DNA of 64,000 bases from Escherichia sp. ESNIH1. GTDB taxonomy: Bacteria > Pseudomonadota > Gammaproteobacteria > Enterobacterales > Enterobacteriaceae. Below are positions 15,799-22,855 of this stretch, piece by piece. Positions within the stretch are counted from its first letter, which is position 1. Each line of letters begins with the position of its first letter. The stretch lies in assembly GCA_002918705.1 (NCBI GenBank), contig PQKR01000008.1, positions 1-64,000 of the forward strand, written 5' to 3'. Both the position numbers and the translations under genes were made by a program. The notes beneath the pieces are model-generated. The model worked only from the letters and a program-made list of their open reading frames with translations, was not told the origin of the DNA and did no database searches.

Positions 15799-17109
15799 TC
15801 AGAAGGTGGTATCCATAGTGATTGAGTATGCCGGTTTGACGATGGGGTAATCCTTCACAATGAAATACCCGCCACCATCGTTGGGGTGATCGTTATCCGC
15901 CTTTTTGTCCGGCTCGCCGTTTTTATCCCATACCTGCTGCTCAAGGCTTTCCGTATAGACCGGGCAGCGCTGGACGTTGACCAGGTAGCGGCGTTCGCCC
16001 AGCGCATTGCAGAACATGGCGTTCATCGAGTTGATACGATCCTTCACCGGCGGGTTGGAAGCGTTAACCATGACGCTGAACCCCGCCTCTTTGAGCTGAG
16101 CGATATCGGTCAGGCTGGCGCAGTTGGATTTGCGGCTGTCGCCGGAGGCATCCGGATAGATGTAGATCTGGCGGCTGGCAACGTAGCGGCCGCCCTCATA
16201 GCGCCAGAACTCTTCCTGAATGCGTTTGATCATCGCCGGGGTATCATAGACCTTCACAAGCTCCCGCACCGCGCGCGGCAACCCTTCACGCTTCACATGA
16301 ACGATGGCTGCCATCTTACCGACGTTGAAGTCCATGCCGATAAACAGCGGCTCACCCGGCAGCTCTTCGTCGGTGCAGTTGTTCAGCTTACGATCGAACT
16401 GGTGGTAAATGGTGCCGCTGGTCAGGTTAGTGAAATGTCCGCGCAGGTAGGCTTTAATCAGCTCCGGCGGATAGCTCGCCAGCAGCGACGGAATATAGTC
16501 GTCCGGCAGGTTCGCTTCGTTATCGAATGTGGAGGCCTGCACCAGCCCATACAGAGCCGCCAGCTCCGGCTTATCGCGTACCGCCTTGACGAACTGCTGG
16601 TAAACGAACTTATACCCTTCGGGCGTGGTGGTGACATCAATGCCGTTGCGCAGGCCAGCGACCTTATAGCGCATGCGGGCAATGATTTTCCGCCAGGCCT
16701 GCTGCGCTTTGAGCGCGGACATCACGTCCAGTTCATCCACCAGCGCGTTACCGATTTTGAAGCCGACAATGGTGGCCGGCTTTTCCATCGAGCGACAGAT
16801 AGTGGTTCCCCGATACTGCCGCCCGGCGTAGAAATGGACCTCTTTGTTACTCTCGTTGATCTGGACCTTGAGGCCCCAGTCGAACGCCACCTCTTCCACC
16901 GTCGGGTAGAAGATATCGCGGATCTGCGGATAGGTCGGCGCGAAGTAGCCCTGGTTGATTCTGGGGTGTTCCCACATCCCCTTGCAGATGCCGCCACAGC
17001 CCACCCACGTCTTACCGGAGCCGAAGCCTGCCACGTAGGCCTTGAACTTATGCGGCATCGCCAGAAACTGCGCCTGCGGTACGTTAAGGGTCGGCGATAT
17101 CCCCGTCAT
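15799..17109 (-). CDS. Terminase large subunit
   Basis: 436 residues. The N-terminal ATPase has Walker A AGFGSGKT (about 27-34) and a Walker B NALVDELD near 121-128. The C-terminal RNase H-like nuclease has its first acidic motif at FIGMDFNVGKMAAIVH (about 262) and a further YPDASGDSRKSNC segment. It cuts concatemeric DNA and drives packaging together with TerS. The start overlaps the terS end by 26 bases. All expected catalytic residues are visible and the length is normal for the family. Confidence 0.93.
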   Translation of the reverse strand: MTGISPTLNVPQAQFLAMPHKFKAYVAGFGSGKTWVGCGGICKGMWEHPRINQGYFAPTYPQIRDIFYPTVEEVAFDWGLKVQINESNKEVHFYAGRQYRGTTICRSMEKPATIVGFKIGNALVDELDVMSALKAQQAWRKIIARMRYKVAGLRNGIDVTTTPEGYKFVYQQFVKAVRDKPELAALYGLVQASTFDNEANLPDDYIPSLLASYPPELIKAYLRGHFTNLTSGTIYHQFDRKLNNCTDEELPGEPLFIGMDFNVGKMAAIVHVKREGLPRAVRELVKVYDTPAMIKRIQEEFWRYEGGRYVASRQIYIYPDASGDSRKSNCASLTDIAQLKEAGFSVMVNASNPPVKDRINSMNAMFCNALGERRYLVNVQRCPVYTESLEQQVWDKNGEPDKKADNDHPNDGGGYFIVKDYPIVKPAYSITMDTTF

Positions 17110-18094
17110 CGTCTTTCCTTACGCGAGCATCCGCGACGTTAATGTTGATTGCCACGGGCATCGGTACCTCATCTTCAGGATCGGCTGCCAGCTCCTTGCG
17201 GAGTTTCTCCACCTCAAGCTGGCGGCGCTCGATTTCGATCTGCTGCAGCTGCTGTGCAAACTCGCTGTCCGCCAGGCCAAGCCGCTTCATCACGGCTTCA
17301 TACATCCGCTCCCGACTTATGGCGGTGATCTCAACGCCGTTCTTGCCGAGCTTGATGCCGGAATAAGCCAGGCGGGAAGCAGGCGGCAGCTTACGGGTAT
17401 CAGCGAAATATGGCTGACCAATGCCGTCACCATTGCAGCGCGGGCATGCCGGGTTAGGTTCCCGGTTGTGGTCATAGCCGTAACCGCCGGGATCCTCAGG
17501 AAGCCTTGCCCCTTCCCTTCGCTCAACCTTCGCCGTCTCTTCTTCAAACTCAACTGCATCGCGCCATTGGTAATGATGACCGAAGCCCCAGCAATAGCGA
17601 CATGCCCCGCGGCGGTACTGTGAAAGTTGGTTAGCGTCAAAGGTGGCGAGCTGCCACATCTGCGCCAGCACCTCATCAGCACTGGCGAGCGTTCGCATCA
17701 GGGATGCCTTTTGCTGTTTCGCAATAGCAGCAGCAACTGAAGTTTTCTGAAGGAGCTGGTAACCAATTTGCTCAGCAGTCTTCGCACTGTACCCGGCACG
17801 TATGGCGGCCTGGGTGGCGTTGCGATCCTTAAGGTATTCCGCGACAAAGACACGCTGCTGTGCTGTCAGTCCGTCGCTCTCTACCAGCTCATCTGCGCTC
17901 TTTTCCTTCTGCGCATTGCGCACTTTTTTCTGCGCAGGTTTTTGCACATTTTGCGCAGCGGGCTTTTTGATATGACGACGGGCGGTTGCGTAGTTCAGTC
18001 CCTGCGCTTCACACCAATCTTTGGGAGAAATGCCGGTGCTGGCATGATCGGACAGGAACCGCTGCTGAAGCTCGCCCCAGTCCGGTTTTGCCAT
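17084..18094 (-). CDS. Terminase small subunit with zinc-finger-like insert
   Basis: 336 residues, long for a small terminase subunit. The N-terminus (1-50) is a helix-turn-helix-like segment (SPKDWCEAQGLNYATARRHI), followed by a basic linker. The Terminase_2 DNA-binding domain lies at about 73-135 (LTAQQRVFVAEYLKDRNATQAAIRAG). A Cys-rich insert contains CRYCWGFGHH and CPRCNGDG, two CxxC pairs about 60 residues apart that could bind one zinc. A coiled C-terminus (LQQIEIERRQLEVEKLRKEL) fits oligomerisation. The ATG follows AGGATTAAGAAC. TerS recognises the packaging site. Confidence 0.88.
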   Translation of the reverse strand: MAKPDWGELQQRFLSDHASTGISPKDWCEAQGLNYATARRHIKKPAAQNVQKPAQKKVRNAQKEKSADELVESDGLTAQQRVFVAEYLKDRNATQAAIRAGYSAKTAEQIGYQLLQKTSVAAAIAKQQKASLMRTLASADEVLAQMWQLATFDANQLSQYRRGACRYCWGFGHHYQWRDAVEFEEETAKVERREGARLPEDPGGYGYDHNREPNPACPRCNGDGIGQPYFADTRKLPPASRLAYSGIKLGKNGVEITAISRERMYEAVMKRLGLADSEFAQQLQQIEIERRQLEVEKLRKELAADPEDEVPMPVAININVADARVRKDDDGDIADP

Positions 18095-18155
18095 GTTCTT
18101 AATCCTGGGTTAGAGCCATTACGATGCCCACCTGCGGAAGGCATTGGGATGGCAA

Positions 18156-18178
18156 TAAAAAACCCCGCTAATGCGGGG
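18156..18178 (-). terminator. Intrinsic terminator upstream of terS
   Basis: Minus-strand CCCCGC-ATTA-GCGGGG followed by TTTTTT, between the 23-residue gene and terS. Confidence 0.87.
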
Positions 18179-18184
18179 CCAGTC

Positions 18185-18256
18185 TTACTTTTCGTCGGTT
18201 GTTTTATCCCAGTCACGCCGAAATTTAACCGGATTGCTACTACCTTCTAATGACAT
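18185..18256 (-). CDS. 23-residue peptide gene
   Basis: A short frame from ATG 18256 to TAA 18185-18187 gives a basic, soluble 23-residue peptide (start MSLEGSSNPVKFRRDW, end KTTDEK). It has a strong AGGAG ribosome site six bases before the ATG and is flanked on both sides by minus-strand terminators (18278-18302 before, 18156-18178 after), so it is a self-contained unit in the late region. Function unknown. The strong ribosome site is the main evidence that it is translated. Confidence 0.6.
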   Translation of the reverse strand: MSLEGSSNPVKFRRDWDKTTDEK

Positions 18257-18277
18257 AACGACTCCTGTTTCATGGAT

Positions 18278-18302
18278 ATAAAAAAACCGCCCTAAGGCGG
18301 TT
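18278..18302 (-). terminator. Intrinsic terminator after the 48-residue gene
   Basis: Minus-strand ACCGCC-TTAG-GGCGGT followed by seven T. Confidence 0.88.
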
Positions 18303-18307
18303 CTTAC

Positions 18308-18454
18308 TTATTCTGGCTGTTTATCACCAGATTCTGGCGCTGACTCAGGGTTGTCTTTTGGTTTTTTATCCGTCTGCTCAGACTTATCATTTGTAAGGTC
18401 GTCAGGGATGGGGCTTAAGTCAGGATGGTCCCCTTCAACTGGGCGGTCTGTCAT
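18308..18454 (-). CDS. 48-residue acidic, disordered protein gene
   Basis: ATG 18454 follows GGAGGTTAAT, an excellent ribosome site. The 48-residue product is rich in Asp, Glu, Pro, Lys and Ser (start MTDRPVEGDHPDLSPIPDD, end ESGDKQPE) and probably unfolded. It is followed at once by its own terminator. I do not recognise a family. It lies between the terminase and lysis genes, where phages often keep small, fast-changing genes. Confidence 0.68.
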   Translation of the reverse strand: MTDRPVEGDHPDLSPIPDDLTNDKSEQTDKKPKDNPESAPESGDKQPE

Positions 18455-18527
18455 ATTAACCTCCATTTGGGTTCATGGAATCTTAAGTATAGACAATCTG
18501 TTAATTGTTCTCTGGATATTTGGATGC

Positions 18528-18755
18528 TCAGAGATGGTCTGCTGTAAGACCGTGTACGGCTGCTTCCTGGAGAGACTTATGTGCACTCAATGGCAGGCCA
18601 GTAAGAGGGTGGCATCGAATGAAAATTCCATCCATACGGCGAACCTTACAGACAAGCCCACGGCATTTTTGGCCTGCTGAATACCATTCCCCGTAGACAA
18701 GGAAGACACCTTTTACCTTTTCTATGATAAGTACCCTGGCGTCACGTTTTATCAT
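18528..18755 (-). CDS. Hypothetical small protein
   Basis: 75 residues from ATG 18755, preceded by GGTGAAGTGAAA; a GTG two codons earlier is the alternative start. The N-terminus is strand-like (RDARVLIIEKVKGVFLVYGEWY), and there are three cysteines, two of them in GQKCRGLVCK. No membrane segment or signal peptide. Function unknown. It lies between the terminase and lysis cassettes. Confidence 0.55.
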   Translation of the reverse strand: MIKRDARVLIIEKVKGVFLVYGEWYSAGQKCRGLVCKVRRMDGIFIRCHPLTGLPLSAHKSLQEAAVHGLTADHL

Positions 18756-18788
18756 TTTCACTTCACCGTGCTGGTCAGCAGGTCACCG

Positions 18789-18817
18789 AAAAAATGCCGT
18801 CTAAAAGCTGACGGCAT
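18789..18817 (-). terminator. Intrinsic terminator
   Basis: Minus-strand 8-bp stem ATGCCGTC/GACGGCAT, loop of 8, followed by six T. It lies downstream of the 18983-19219 gene. Between it and that gene (18820-18982) I see no coding signal. Confidence 0.8.
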
Positions 18818-18982
18818 AAAAAGTGGGTTATCAGGTGTAATCAGGTCACTCATTCGGCCTGTATTAATGATAGTTCCCAGAACTATAAATTTGGAATAAG
18901 GAAAGACATTATTTCTTATTTTGTCGATTAAATCACGTTATCTGTGCTTCATAAACCAGCATTGACAGCCCAGACAGAGCAA

Positions 18983-19219
18983 CTAGTCTTCCTTCAGAAT
19001 TGCTGGCCTGATGTTGCAGCTCCGGAACTGGTAATCACCGTACTCGGCGCGCAGCTCTGCATCAACCTCATCAAAGATCCGGTCATACAGCTGGCGCGTC
19101 GGTTCGTTCTCAAGCGCCCGCACAAAGTGTATGCCCTGGCCGTCCGGGACAGCGGCCGTCGAGAACCGGAACGTAAGCTGCCACACCGCCACTTTGTTCA
19201 AATCCAAAGGCTGTTTCAT
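18983..19219 (-). CDS. Hypothetical phage protein
   Basis: 78 residues from ATG 19219, which follows GGAGGGGAT. The N-terminal part is strand-like (KVAVWQLTFRFSTAAVPDG), then helical and acidic (ALENEPTRQLYDRIFDEVDAEL). No membrane segment. Function unknown. It is the first gene after the Rz1 gene in the late operon, ends 160 bp before a terminator, and may be expressed with the lysis genes. Confidence 0.7.
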   Translation of the reverse strand: MKQPLDLNKVAVWQLTFRFSTAAVPDGQGIHFVRALENEPTRQLYDRIFDEVDAELRAEYGDYQFRSCNIRPAILKED

Positions 19220-19382
19220 ATCCCCTCCGCTTCAATATGCTGCGGTCAGGATAGGCCATTAGATCTACAGTGAGTACAACGCTGGCGTCAGTTTTTGAGC
19301 GCTGGCACATTTTGCTTTTCTTGAATGAATACTTTCCGGCTAAATCTCAGTGCAAAATGCTTATAGATCAGCATACTTAGTA

Positions 19383-19450
19383 GCGTAACGATTGTGCATT
19401 TGCACTCCCTCAGAAACATTTTGGGTTTCCTGTTTCTGAGGGCCTTTTTT
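19383..19450 (+). ncRNA. Candidate plus-strand small RNA facing the lysis genes
   Basis: A short segment carries a small hairpin (GTGCA-TT-TGCAC, 19394-19405) and then a 12-bp stem (19407-19418 with 19431-19442) followed by a T-run at 19445-19450, a strong terminator on the plus strand. No plus-strand gene ends here; all neighbours read on the minus strand. A possible promoter (TGCAAA, 17 bp, TACTTA at about 19352-19380) lies just upstream. The transcript would be about 70 nt and its end overlaps the end of Rz1. Promoter and transcript are inference. Confidence 0.4.
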
Positions 19451-19688
19451 ATTTCACTGCGTTATACCAAGCCTGCCAGCGGTATTTATCCAGTCGCAGC
19501 TGGCGCAGGCATTCTGCCGTCTCGATATCTGCCTGCAGATCTGCGTCGCTGTCCGCACCAGCATCACTTGCCCTGCACGGGGGCTGCATCAAATCCGCGG
19601 ATGGAGTTGGCAGCGTCGATGGCACGCTGGCGCAGCTGCACAGCAGCATCGTCAAACTGGCACACAGTACGATTTGGATCCTGGACAT
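19449..19688 (-). CDS. Rz1 outer-membrane spanin lipoprotein
   Basis: 79 residues; an N-terminal lipoprotein signal ends at the lipobox LLCSC (acylated Cys near 19), followed by a Pro-containing segment (ASVPSTLPTPSADLMQPP). The gene begins inside the Rz gene in another frame and runs past its end, an overlapping arrangement rather than fully embedded. Rz1 pairs with Rz to fuse inner and outer membranes in the last step of lysis. The Cys-rich tail (TAECLRQLRLDKYRWQAWY) is longer than lambda Rz1. Confidence 0.88.
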   Translation of the reverse strand: MSRIQIVLCASLTMLLCSCASVPSTLPTPSADLMQPPCRASDAGADSDADLQADIETAECLRQLRLDKYRWQAWYNAVK

Positions 19689-19929
19689 ATTTCACCACGT
19701 CGCGAGTTATGGTTCGGTAGATGATCCGGCCTTCGCCGCTGGCCTGCGAGGCCTTCTGCTCAGCAGGCTGAATCGCCTTCTCTGCTTTGTCGCGCTTATC
19801 GGCGGCCAAGACGTTAATGTGGTCGGCGTGGGCATACCAGCCATTCCGGTAACGTAGCTCGCCATAACCAATACCAAGCAGGATCACAACGAGAGCGATC
19901 AGCAGAACTGTTCGAAGGCTAAAGGTCAT
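19564..19929 (-). CDS. Rz inner-membrane spanin
   Basis: 121 residues. One N-terminal membrane helix (about 7-24, RTVLLIALVVILLGIGYGEL) anchors the protein in the inner membrane; the periplasmic part is helical and charged (VLAADKRDKAEKAIQPAEQKA). It overlaps the endolysin gene by 11 bases and contains the Rz1 start. Together with Rz1 it forms the spanin complex that spans the periplasm. Confidence 0.88.
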   Translation of the reverse strand: MTFSLRTVLLIALVVILLGIGYGELRYRNGWYAHADHINVLAADKRDKAEKAIQPAEQKASQASGEGRIIYRTITRDVVKYVQDPNRTVCQFDDAAVQLRQRAIDAANSIRGFDAAPVQGK

Positions 19930-20422
19930 GTTTGCTCTCCGCCATGCACAATGAGCGCTCCATCTCGCGGCGGTTCTGGAGGCCCTTCCACTTCATGCCA
20001 CCAGCGTAAACCCAACGGCGCATCTCTTCGCACGCTCCGGCATGATCGCCTTTGTTCAGCTTGCGCAGCAGCGTAGACTTGGAGAACGCATCAGAGCCGA
20101 CGTTAAAGACGAAGCTGTAGAGCGCGGCGCGCTGATACTCGTTTAGAGGGGTTTTGACCAGACTATCAACCGTTTTCTTGGCAGGCTGGAGGTCTTTCCA
20201 CAGCAGATTGTCACACTCGCGATCGGTGTAGGTTTTCCCCTTCACGATGTCCCGACCAGTATGGCCGTCGCAGACAGTCCATACTCCTGCGACATCCCGG
20301 TACGCTTCGTACTTGCGCCCTTCTACGCCATCTTTACCACCCAGAAACACCGTGGCGATCGCCAGCGCACCAGCACCAGCTACGCCGAGCAGTTTGTTAC
20401 GTAACGACAGTGAAATAGCCAT
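19919..20422 (-). CDS. SAR endolysin, GH24 lysozyme
   Basis: 167 residues. The N-terminal segment (about 10-28, weakly hydrophobic and rich in Ala/Gly, KLLGVAGAGALAIATVFLGG) is a signal-arrest-release anchor rather than a cleaved signal. The catalytic triad of T4-type lysozymes fits E34, D43 and T49 in EGRKYEAYRDVAGVWT. It is exported by the host Sec system, held inactive in the membrane, and released when the pinholin depolarises the membrane. This pairs naturally with the phage 21-type holin next to it. Confidence 0.9.
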   Translation of the reverse strand: MAISLSLRNKLLGVAGAGALAIATVFLGGKDGVEGRKYEAYRDVAGVWTVCDGHTGRDIVKGKTYTDRECDNLLWKDLQPAKKTVDSLVKTPLNEYQRAALYSFVFNVGSDAFSKSTLLRKLNKGDHAGACEEMRRWVYAGGMKWKGLQNRREMERSLCMAESKHDL

Positions 20423-20664
20423 TAGTCCTCCGCAATATCAACCGGGCGTCCGGGCCAGGTCTTAAGCGCCTGAATCTGCGCCAGCGTGGTCTTGCGCTTG
20501 TAGTACCAGTTGATGCCAAACGTCAGGATGGCCACAACGATACCGATAATTACCCCCAGTGCGCTCCACTCGTCAGGGCTTAACCGGGTTAGCAGTCCAT
20601 TGGCTACCGTCCCGGCTGAAGCGCCATAAGCTGCGCCAGTAGCCAGTTTGCTCATATTAAACAT
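20422..20664 (-). CDS. Phage 21-type pinholin
   Basis: 80 residues with two membrane segments: a weakly hydrophobic, Gly/Ala-rich first segment (ATGAAYGASAGTVANGLL) and a strong second (ALGVIIGIVVAILTFGINWY), then a basic tail. This matches class II pinholins such as phage 21 S. The gene starts MFNMSKL, so there are two possible starts (ATG 1 and ATG 4) as in the phage 21 dual start, but the phage 21 Lys that makes the long form an antiholin is Phe-Asn here. It overlaps the endolysin start by one base. Confidence 0.87.
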   Translation of the reverse strand: MFNMSKLATGAAYGASAGTVANGLLTRLSPDEWSALGVIIGIVVAILTFGINWYYKRKTTLAQIQALKTWPGRPVDIAED

Positions 20665-20763
20665 GTCTCTTACCTCCGCCGTTTAGGAGGCTGTGTGTAG
20701 GGGCATGGCCGACAGGCATGCTGTTAAAGGGAAATTTGTTGCTGATTGCCTGCGGCCAGATAC

Positions 20764-20788
20764 GAAAAAGGCCCGCCGAAGCGAGCCT
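20764..20788 (-). terminator. Intrinsic terminator after hicB
   Basis: Minus-strand stem AGGCTCGC/GCGGGCCT with one mismatch, loop TTCG, followed by TTTTT. It isolates hicAB from the lysis genes. Confidence 0.82.
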
Positions 20789-20807
20789 TTGAAGTAGTGA
20801 AATGTTT

Positions 20808-21215
20808 TTACGCGGCGTGCAGTTCCAGGGATTTACCCAGCGCCGCCAGCGCTTTCTGGATGGTATCGATTTTGGTCGAGTGATGCAGATCGAGGATGCG
20901 GGTCACCTCTTGCGGGCGCGTGTCGATCATACGCGCCAGCTCGGCGTTACTTACCCCACTCTGAACCACCGCGTTGAGCAGCAGCACTTTGGCCGCCACG
21001 CTGGCAGGCACCTCCACGAACGCCTCACCCTGGCTGGATGGAGGCGGGATCTCGCGCCGGTCTTCAAAATAGAAGTCCAGCGCTGTTACCAGAGCGTCCT
21101 GCGCCATTGCTAACGCTTCCTCTCTGGTATCGCCGCCGGTCATTGCTTCCGGGATATCAGGAAACAACACCGCACACCCTGTTTCATCGCAATCGAACGT
21201 TACTGGATATCGCAT
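20808..21215 (-). CDS. hicB: HicB antitoxin
   Basis: 135 residues. The N-terminal domain is the RNase H-like HicB fold (MRYPVTFDCDETGCAVLFPD, then AMTGGDTREEALAMAQDAL), which binds and blocks HicA. The C-terminal part (about 80-130) is a helix-turn-helix (SGVSNAELARMIDTRPQEVTRILDL), which represses the operon. It follows hicA by 47 bases, the usual toxin-first order. Length and sequence agree with E. coli HicB. It lies between the Q-position gene and the holin, in late-promoter territory, but carries its own promoter and terminator. Confidence 0.93.
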   Translation of the reverse strand: MRYPVTFDCDETGCAVLFPDIPEAMTGGDTREEALAMAQDALVTALDFYFEDRREIPPPSSQGEAFVEVPASVAAKVLLLNAVVQSGVSNAELARMIDTRPQEVTRILDLHHSTKIDTIQKALAALGKSLELHAA

Positions 21216-21262
21216 AAATGGTTAAGCGAAGCTCCGCGAGAACCAGCCCCGAAGGGCTGGTT

Positions 21263-21439
21263 TTATTTCAATCCGAGTTGCTTAAGAATCGCTTTCCTAA
21301 GCGGCTCCGGTAACTCTTTGCCCGGATGCCTCGGCATTATCGTCTGCCTGCCGTTGAGGAAAATTTTAAGATGGTTTGTGCCGTCCTTAAATTCTGCCCC
21401 TTGCCCTGCAAGCCAACGCTGGAATTCGCGTTGCTTCAC
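21263..21439 (-). CDS. hicA: HicA mRNA interferase toxin
   Basis: 58 residues from GTG 21439, just after AGGAGGAGGAA; the frame is open to 21535 but that upstream part lies in the operator region. The sequence has the HicA dsRNA-binding-like fold with the catalytic His in GTNHLKIF (about 23) and the conserved end MPRHPGKELPEPLRKAILKQLGL. HicA cleaves mRNA and stops translation. The catalytic His is intact, so the pair should be active. A 9-bp hairpin (21240-21261) sits between hicA and hicB. Confidence 0.92.
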   Translation of the reverse strand: MKQREFQRWLAGQGAEFKDGTNHLKIFLNGRQTIMPRHPGKELPEPLRKAILKQLGLK

Positions 21440-21472
21440 TTCCTCCTCCTGTCTGTTTAACTTGAAACCAGT

Positions 21473-21523
21473 ATAAACATTTTTGTTTACACAGACAAGA
21501 AATTTATAAACTTTTTTGTTTAT
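21473..21523 (-). promoter_or_regulatory. Twin palindromic operators for hicAB
   Basis: Two inverted repeats of the form ATAAAC-N6-GTTTA(C/T) occur at 21473-21490 and 21506-21523, 33 bp centre to centre, about three helical turns. They lie just before the hicA start, where HicB helix-turn-helix dimers are expected to bind. Confidence 0.68.
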
Positions 21524-21534
21524 ATGCGATGGCA

Positions 21535-21560
21535 TAAAAAAACCCGCTCGGGGGCGGGTT
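21535..21560 (-). terminator. Intrinsic terminator before hicAB
   Basis: Minus-strand AACCCGC-CCCCGA-GCGGGTT followed by TTTTTTT. It ends the early/nin-region transcript and is the first barrier an antiterminator would need to pass on the way to the late genes. Confidence 0.86.
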
Positions 21561-21619
21561 CCTGTTGATTCTGGTCTTTAAGACCGCTTGCGATACAGCT
21601 TTGCGAAGCATACGTACAT

Positions 21620-22198
21620 TTAGGCTTTTTCTGGCTCACTTTGCAAGTAAAATCTTTCACTATTTGTGCCGAAAGCTTCACACATTGGTCTGTAAAGTAT
21701 CGATTCTGCCAGACTTAGCCACATATCGATCCGACGGCGGCATGTCATATAGCCCCAGTCGGGGTGCCTTTCCTGTAGTTCCTCGGCCATCTGCCGTTTG
21801 CTCTTCTGCCAGCGGTAGCGCTGCGCCAGTACGCCAAGTAATCCGTCATGCCCCTGGCTTGTCAGCACAGCGCTGATCACTCCATCAATTTTTAAACCCT
21901 CATCATCAGAGCAAAACGCCAGGCCGCTTTTGTTTTTGCCGTTGAGCATTTCACGGAGGAACACCTCCAGCTCGGGCTTTGATATGCCTGCCTTCTTCAT
22001 TCGCCGCAGGGCTTCATTGATCGCGCTTTTGCTCACCGTTTTACTGGTCAGCAGCTGATTGAACATATTCCCGGCACTACCGCCACCGATATAGGACCAG
22101 CGGCCCCACATGCGCAGCTTGCCCTGGATCCAGACGCTCTCCAGCGTACGCAGGCGCGCATGCTCCCCTGCTTTACCAACCTCTGCCGCGTGAATCAT
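21620..22198 (-). CDS. DUF1133 protein in the position of antiterminator Q
   Basis: 192 residues. The start overlaps the rusA stop (ATGA). The sequence resembles DUF1133 proteins of lambdoid prophages: EHARLRTLESVWIQGKLRMWG, then helical segments and QKSKRQMAEELQERHPDWGY followed by MTCRRRIDMWLSLAE, which looks like a helix-turn-helix. Its place (after RusA, before the late operon, followed by a terminator) is that of lambda Q, so it may be the late-gene regulator, but that function is not proved for the family. No metal-binding cysteines of the classic Q proteins are seen. Confidence 0.75.
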   Translation of the reverse strand: MIHAAEVGKAGEHARLRTLESVWIQGKLRMWGRWSYIGGGSAGNMFNQLLTSKTVSKSAINEALRRMKKAGISKPELEVFLREMLNGKNKSGLAFCSDDEGLKIDGVISAVLTSQGHDGLLGVLAQRYRWQKSKRQMAEELQERHPDWGYMTCRRRIDMWLSLAESILYRPMCEAFGTNSERFYLQSEPEKA

Positions 22199-22563
22199 GC
22201 CTCTGCCCCTTCCTGTGTTTTGATAATGATTTGCCCTTTTTCACCCCAGATCTTCGTCACCCGGCCATCCCAGATGCGGCTGTCCTCATCGAAGATCGCA
22301 TCCAGCAGCGCCTTCTCAAGGTTGTCCTTGTCTGGTTTCTGCTGATGCGGCTGCCCGTCATGCTGCGTGCGCTTCTTCTGGCTCCAGCTTTTCGGCATCG
22401 GGATTACAAACGTGACGTGATAACCAGACTCCGGCAGCGCGACGCCCAGCAGCCGCACCTGCGCTTTATAGACCCAGTAAGCAGCAGTCGCCGGGCGCTT
22501 GTGCCAGCGATCGCGCTGCGTCATGCGGGGTTTGCCAATCGGCGTAATGTCGTAGATTTTCAT
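22195..22563 (-). CDS. rusA: RusA-type Holliday junction resolvase
   Basis: 122 residues. RusA family motifs are clear: the N-terminal strand and basic patch (TPIGKPRMTQRDRWHKRPA), and the catalytic acidic cluster KPDKDNLEKALLDAIFDED followed by RIWDGRVTKIWG, which carry the three essential aspartates. It cuts four-way junctions produced by phage recombination and packaging. It overlaps both neighbours by 4 bases, as part of a tightly packed nin-like operon. Confidence 0.93.
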   Translation of the reverse strand: MKIYDITPIGKPRMTQRDRWHKRPATAAYWVYKAQVRLLGVALPESGYHVTFVIPMPKSWSQKKRTQHDGQPHQQKPDKDNLEKALLDAIFDEDSRIWDGRVTKIWGEKGQIIIKTQEGAEA

Positions 22564-22844
22564 GCGGGTACCACCAGCCCACGGCGGGCAATCTGGATCA
22601 GGGTCAGTACAATGGCGCGATCCATCAACTGGCGGCGTTCGTCGCGCGTCAGCTTGTTGCCGTTGTCGATACTGTCATGGCAGCAAACGCAGAGCGCGGC
22701 GCTGGCGCAGTCGTCGGTTTTCAGGCCTGTCCCCTTCCCTTCATTCCGGTGCGCCACCTGAGTGCCCCAAGCGCCACATAGTACGCACTGTTCGATCTGG
22801 CCGACGGCGGCCAACCATTTTCTGCTGCGGTATATTTTGTTCAT
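22560..22844 (-). CDS. DUF1364/YbcO-like zinc nuclease
   Basis: 94 residues from ATG 22844, nine bases after AGGG; two further ATG codons (22850, 22853) are alternatives. It has an HNH-like metal site: CVLCG near 20, AHRNEGKGTGLKTDD, and ALCVCCHDSIDNG. This pattern is that of the YbcO/DUF1364 family of phage-encoded nucleases, where His and Cys bind zinc. It sits in the nin region beside RusA, consistent with DNA processing. The exact substrate is unknown. Confidence 0.78.
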   Translation of the reverse strand: MNKIYRSRKWLAAVGQIEQCVLCGAWGTQVAHRNEGKGTGLKTDDCASAALCVCCHDSIDNGNKLTRDERRQLMDRAIVLTLIQIARRGLVVPA

Positions 22845-22855
22845 CGCCATCATCC

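Noticed and set aside
15886..17142. 418-codon plus-strand open frame opposite terL
   Set aside because: It is antisense to a clear terminase with all motifs, its composition follows terL codon bias, and it has no recognisable domain or ribosome site.
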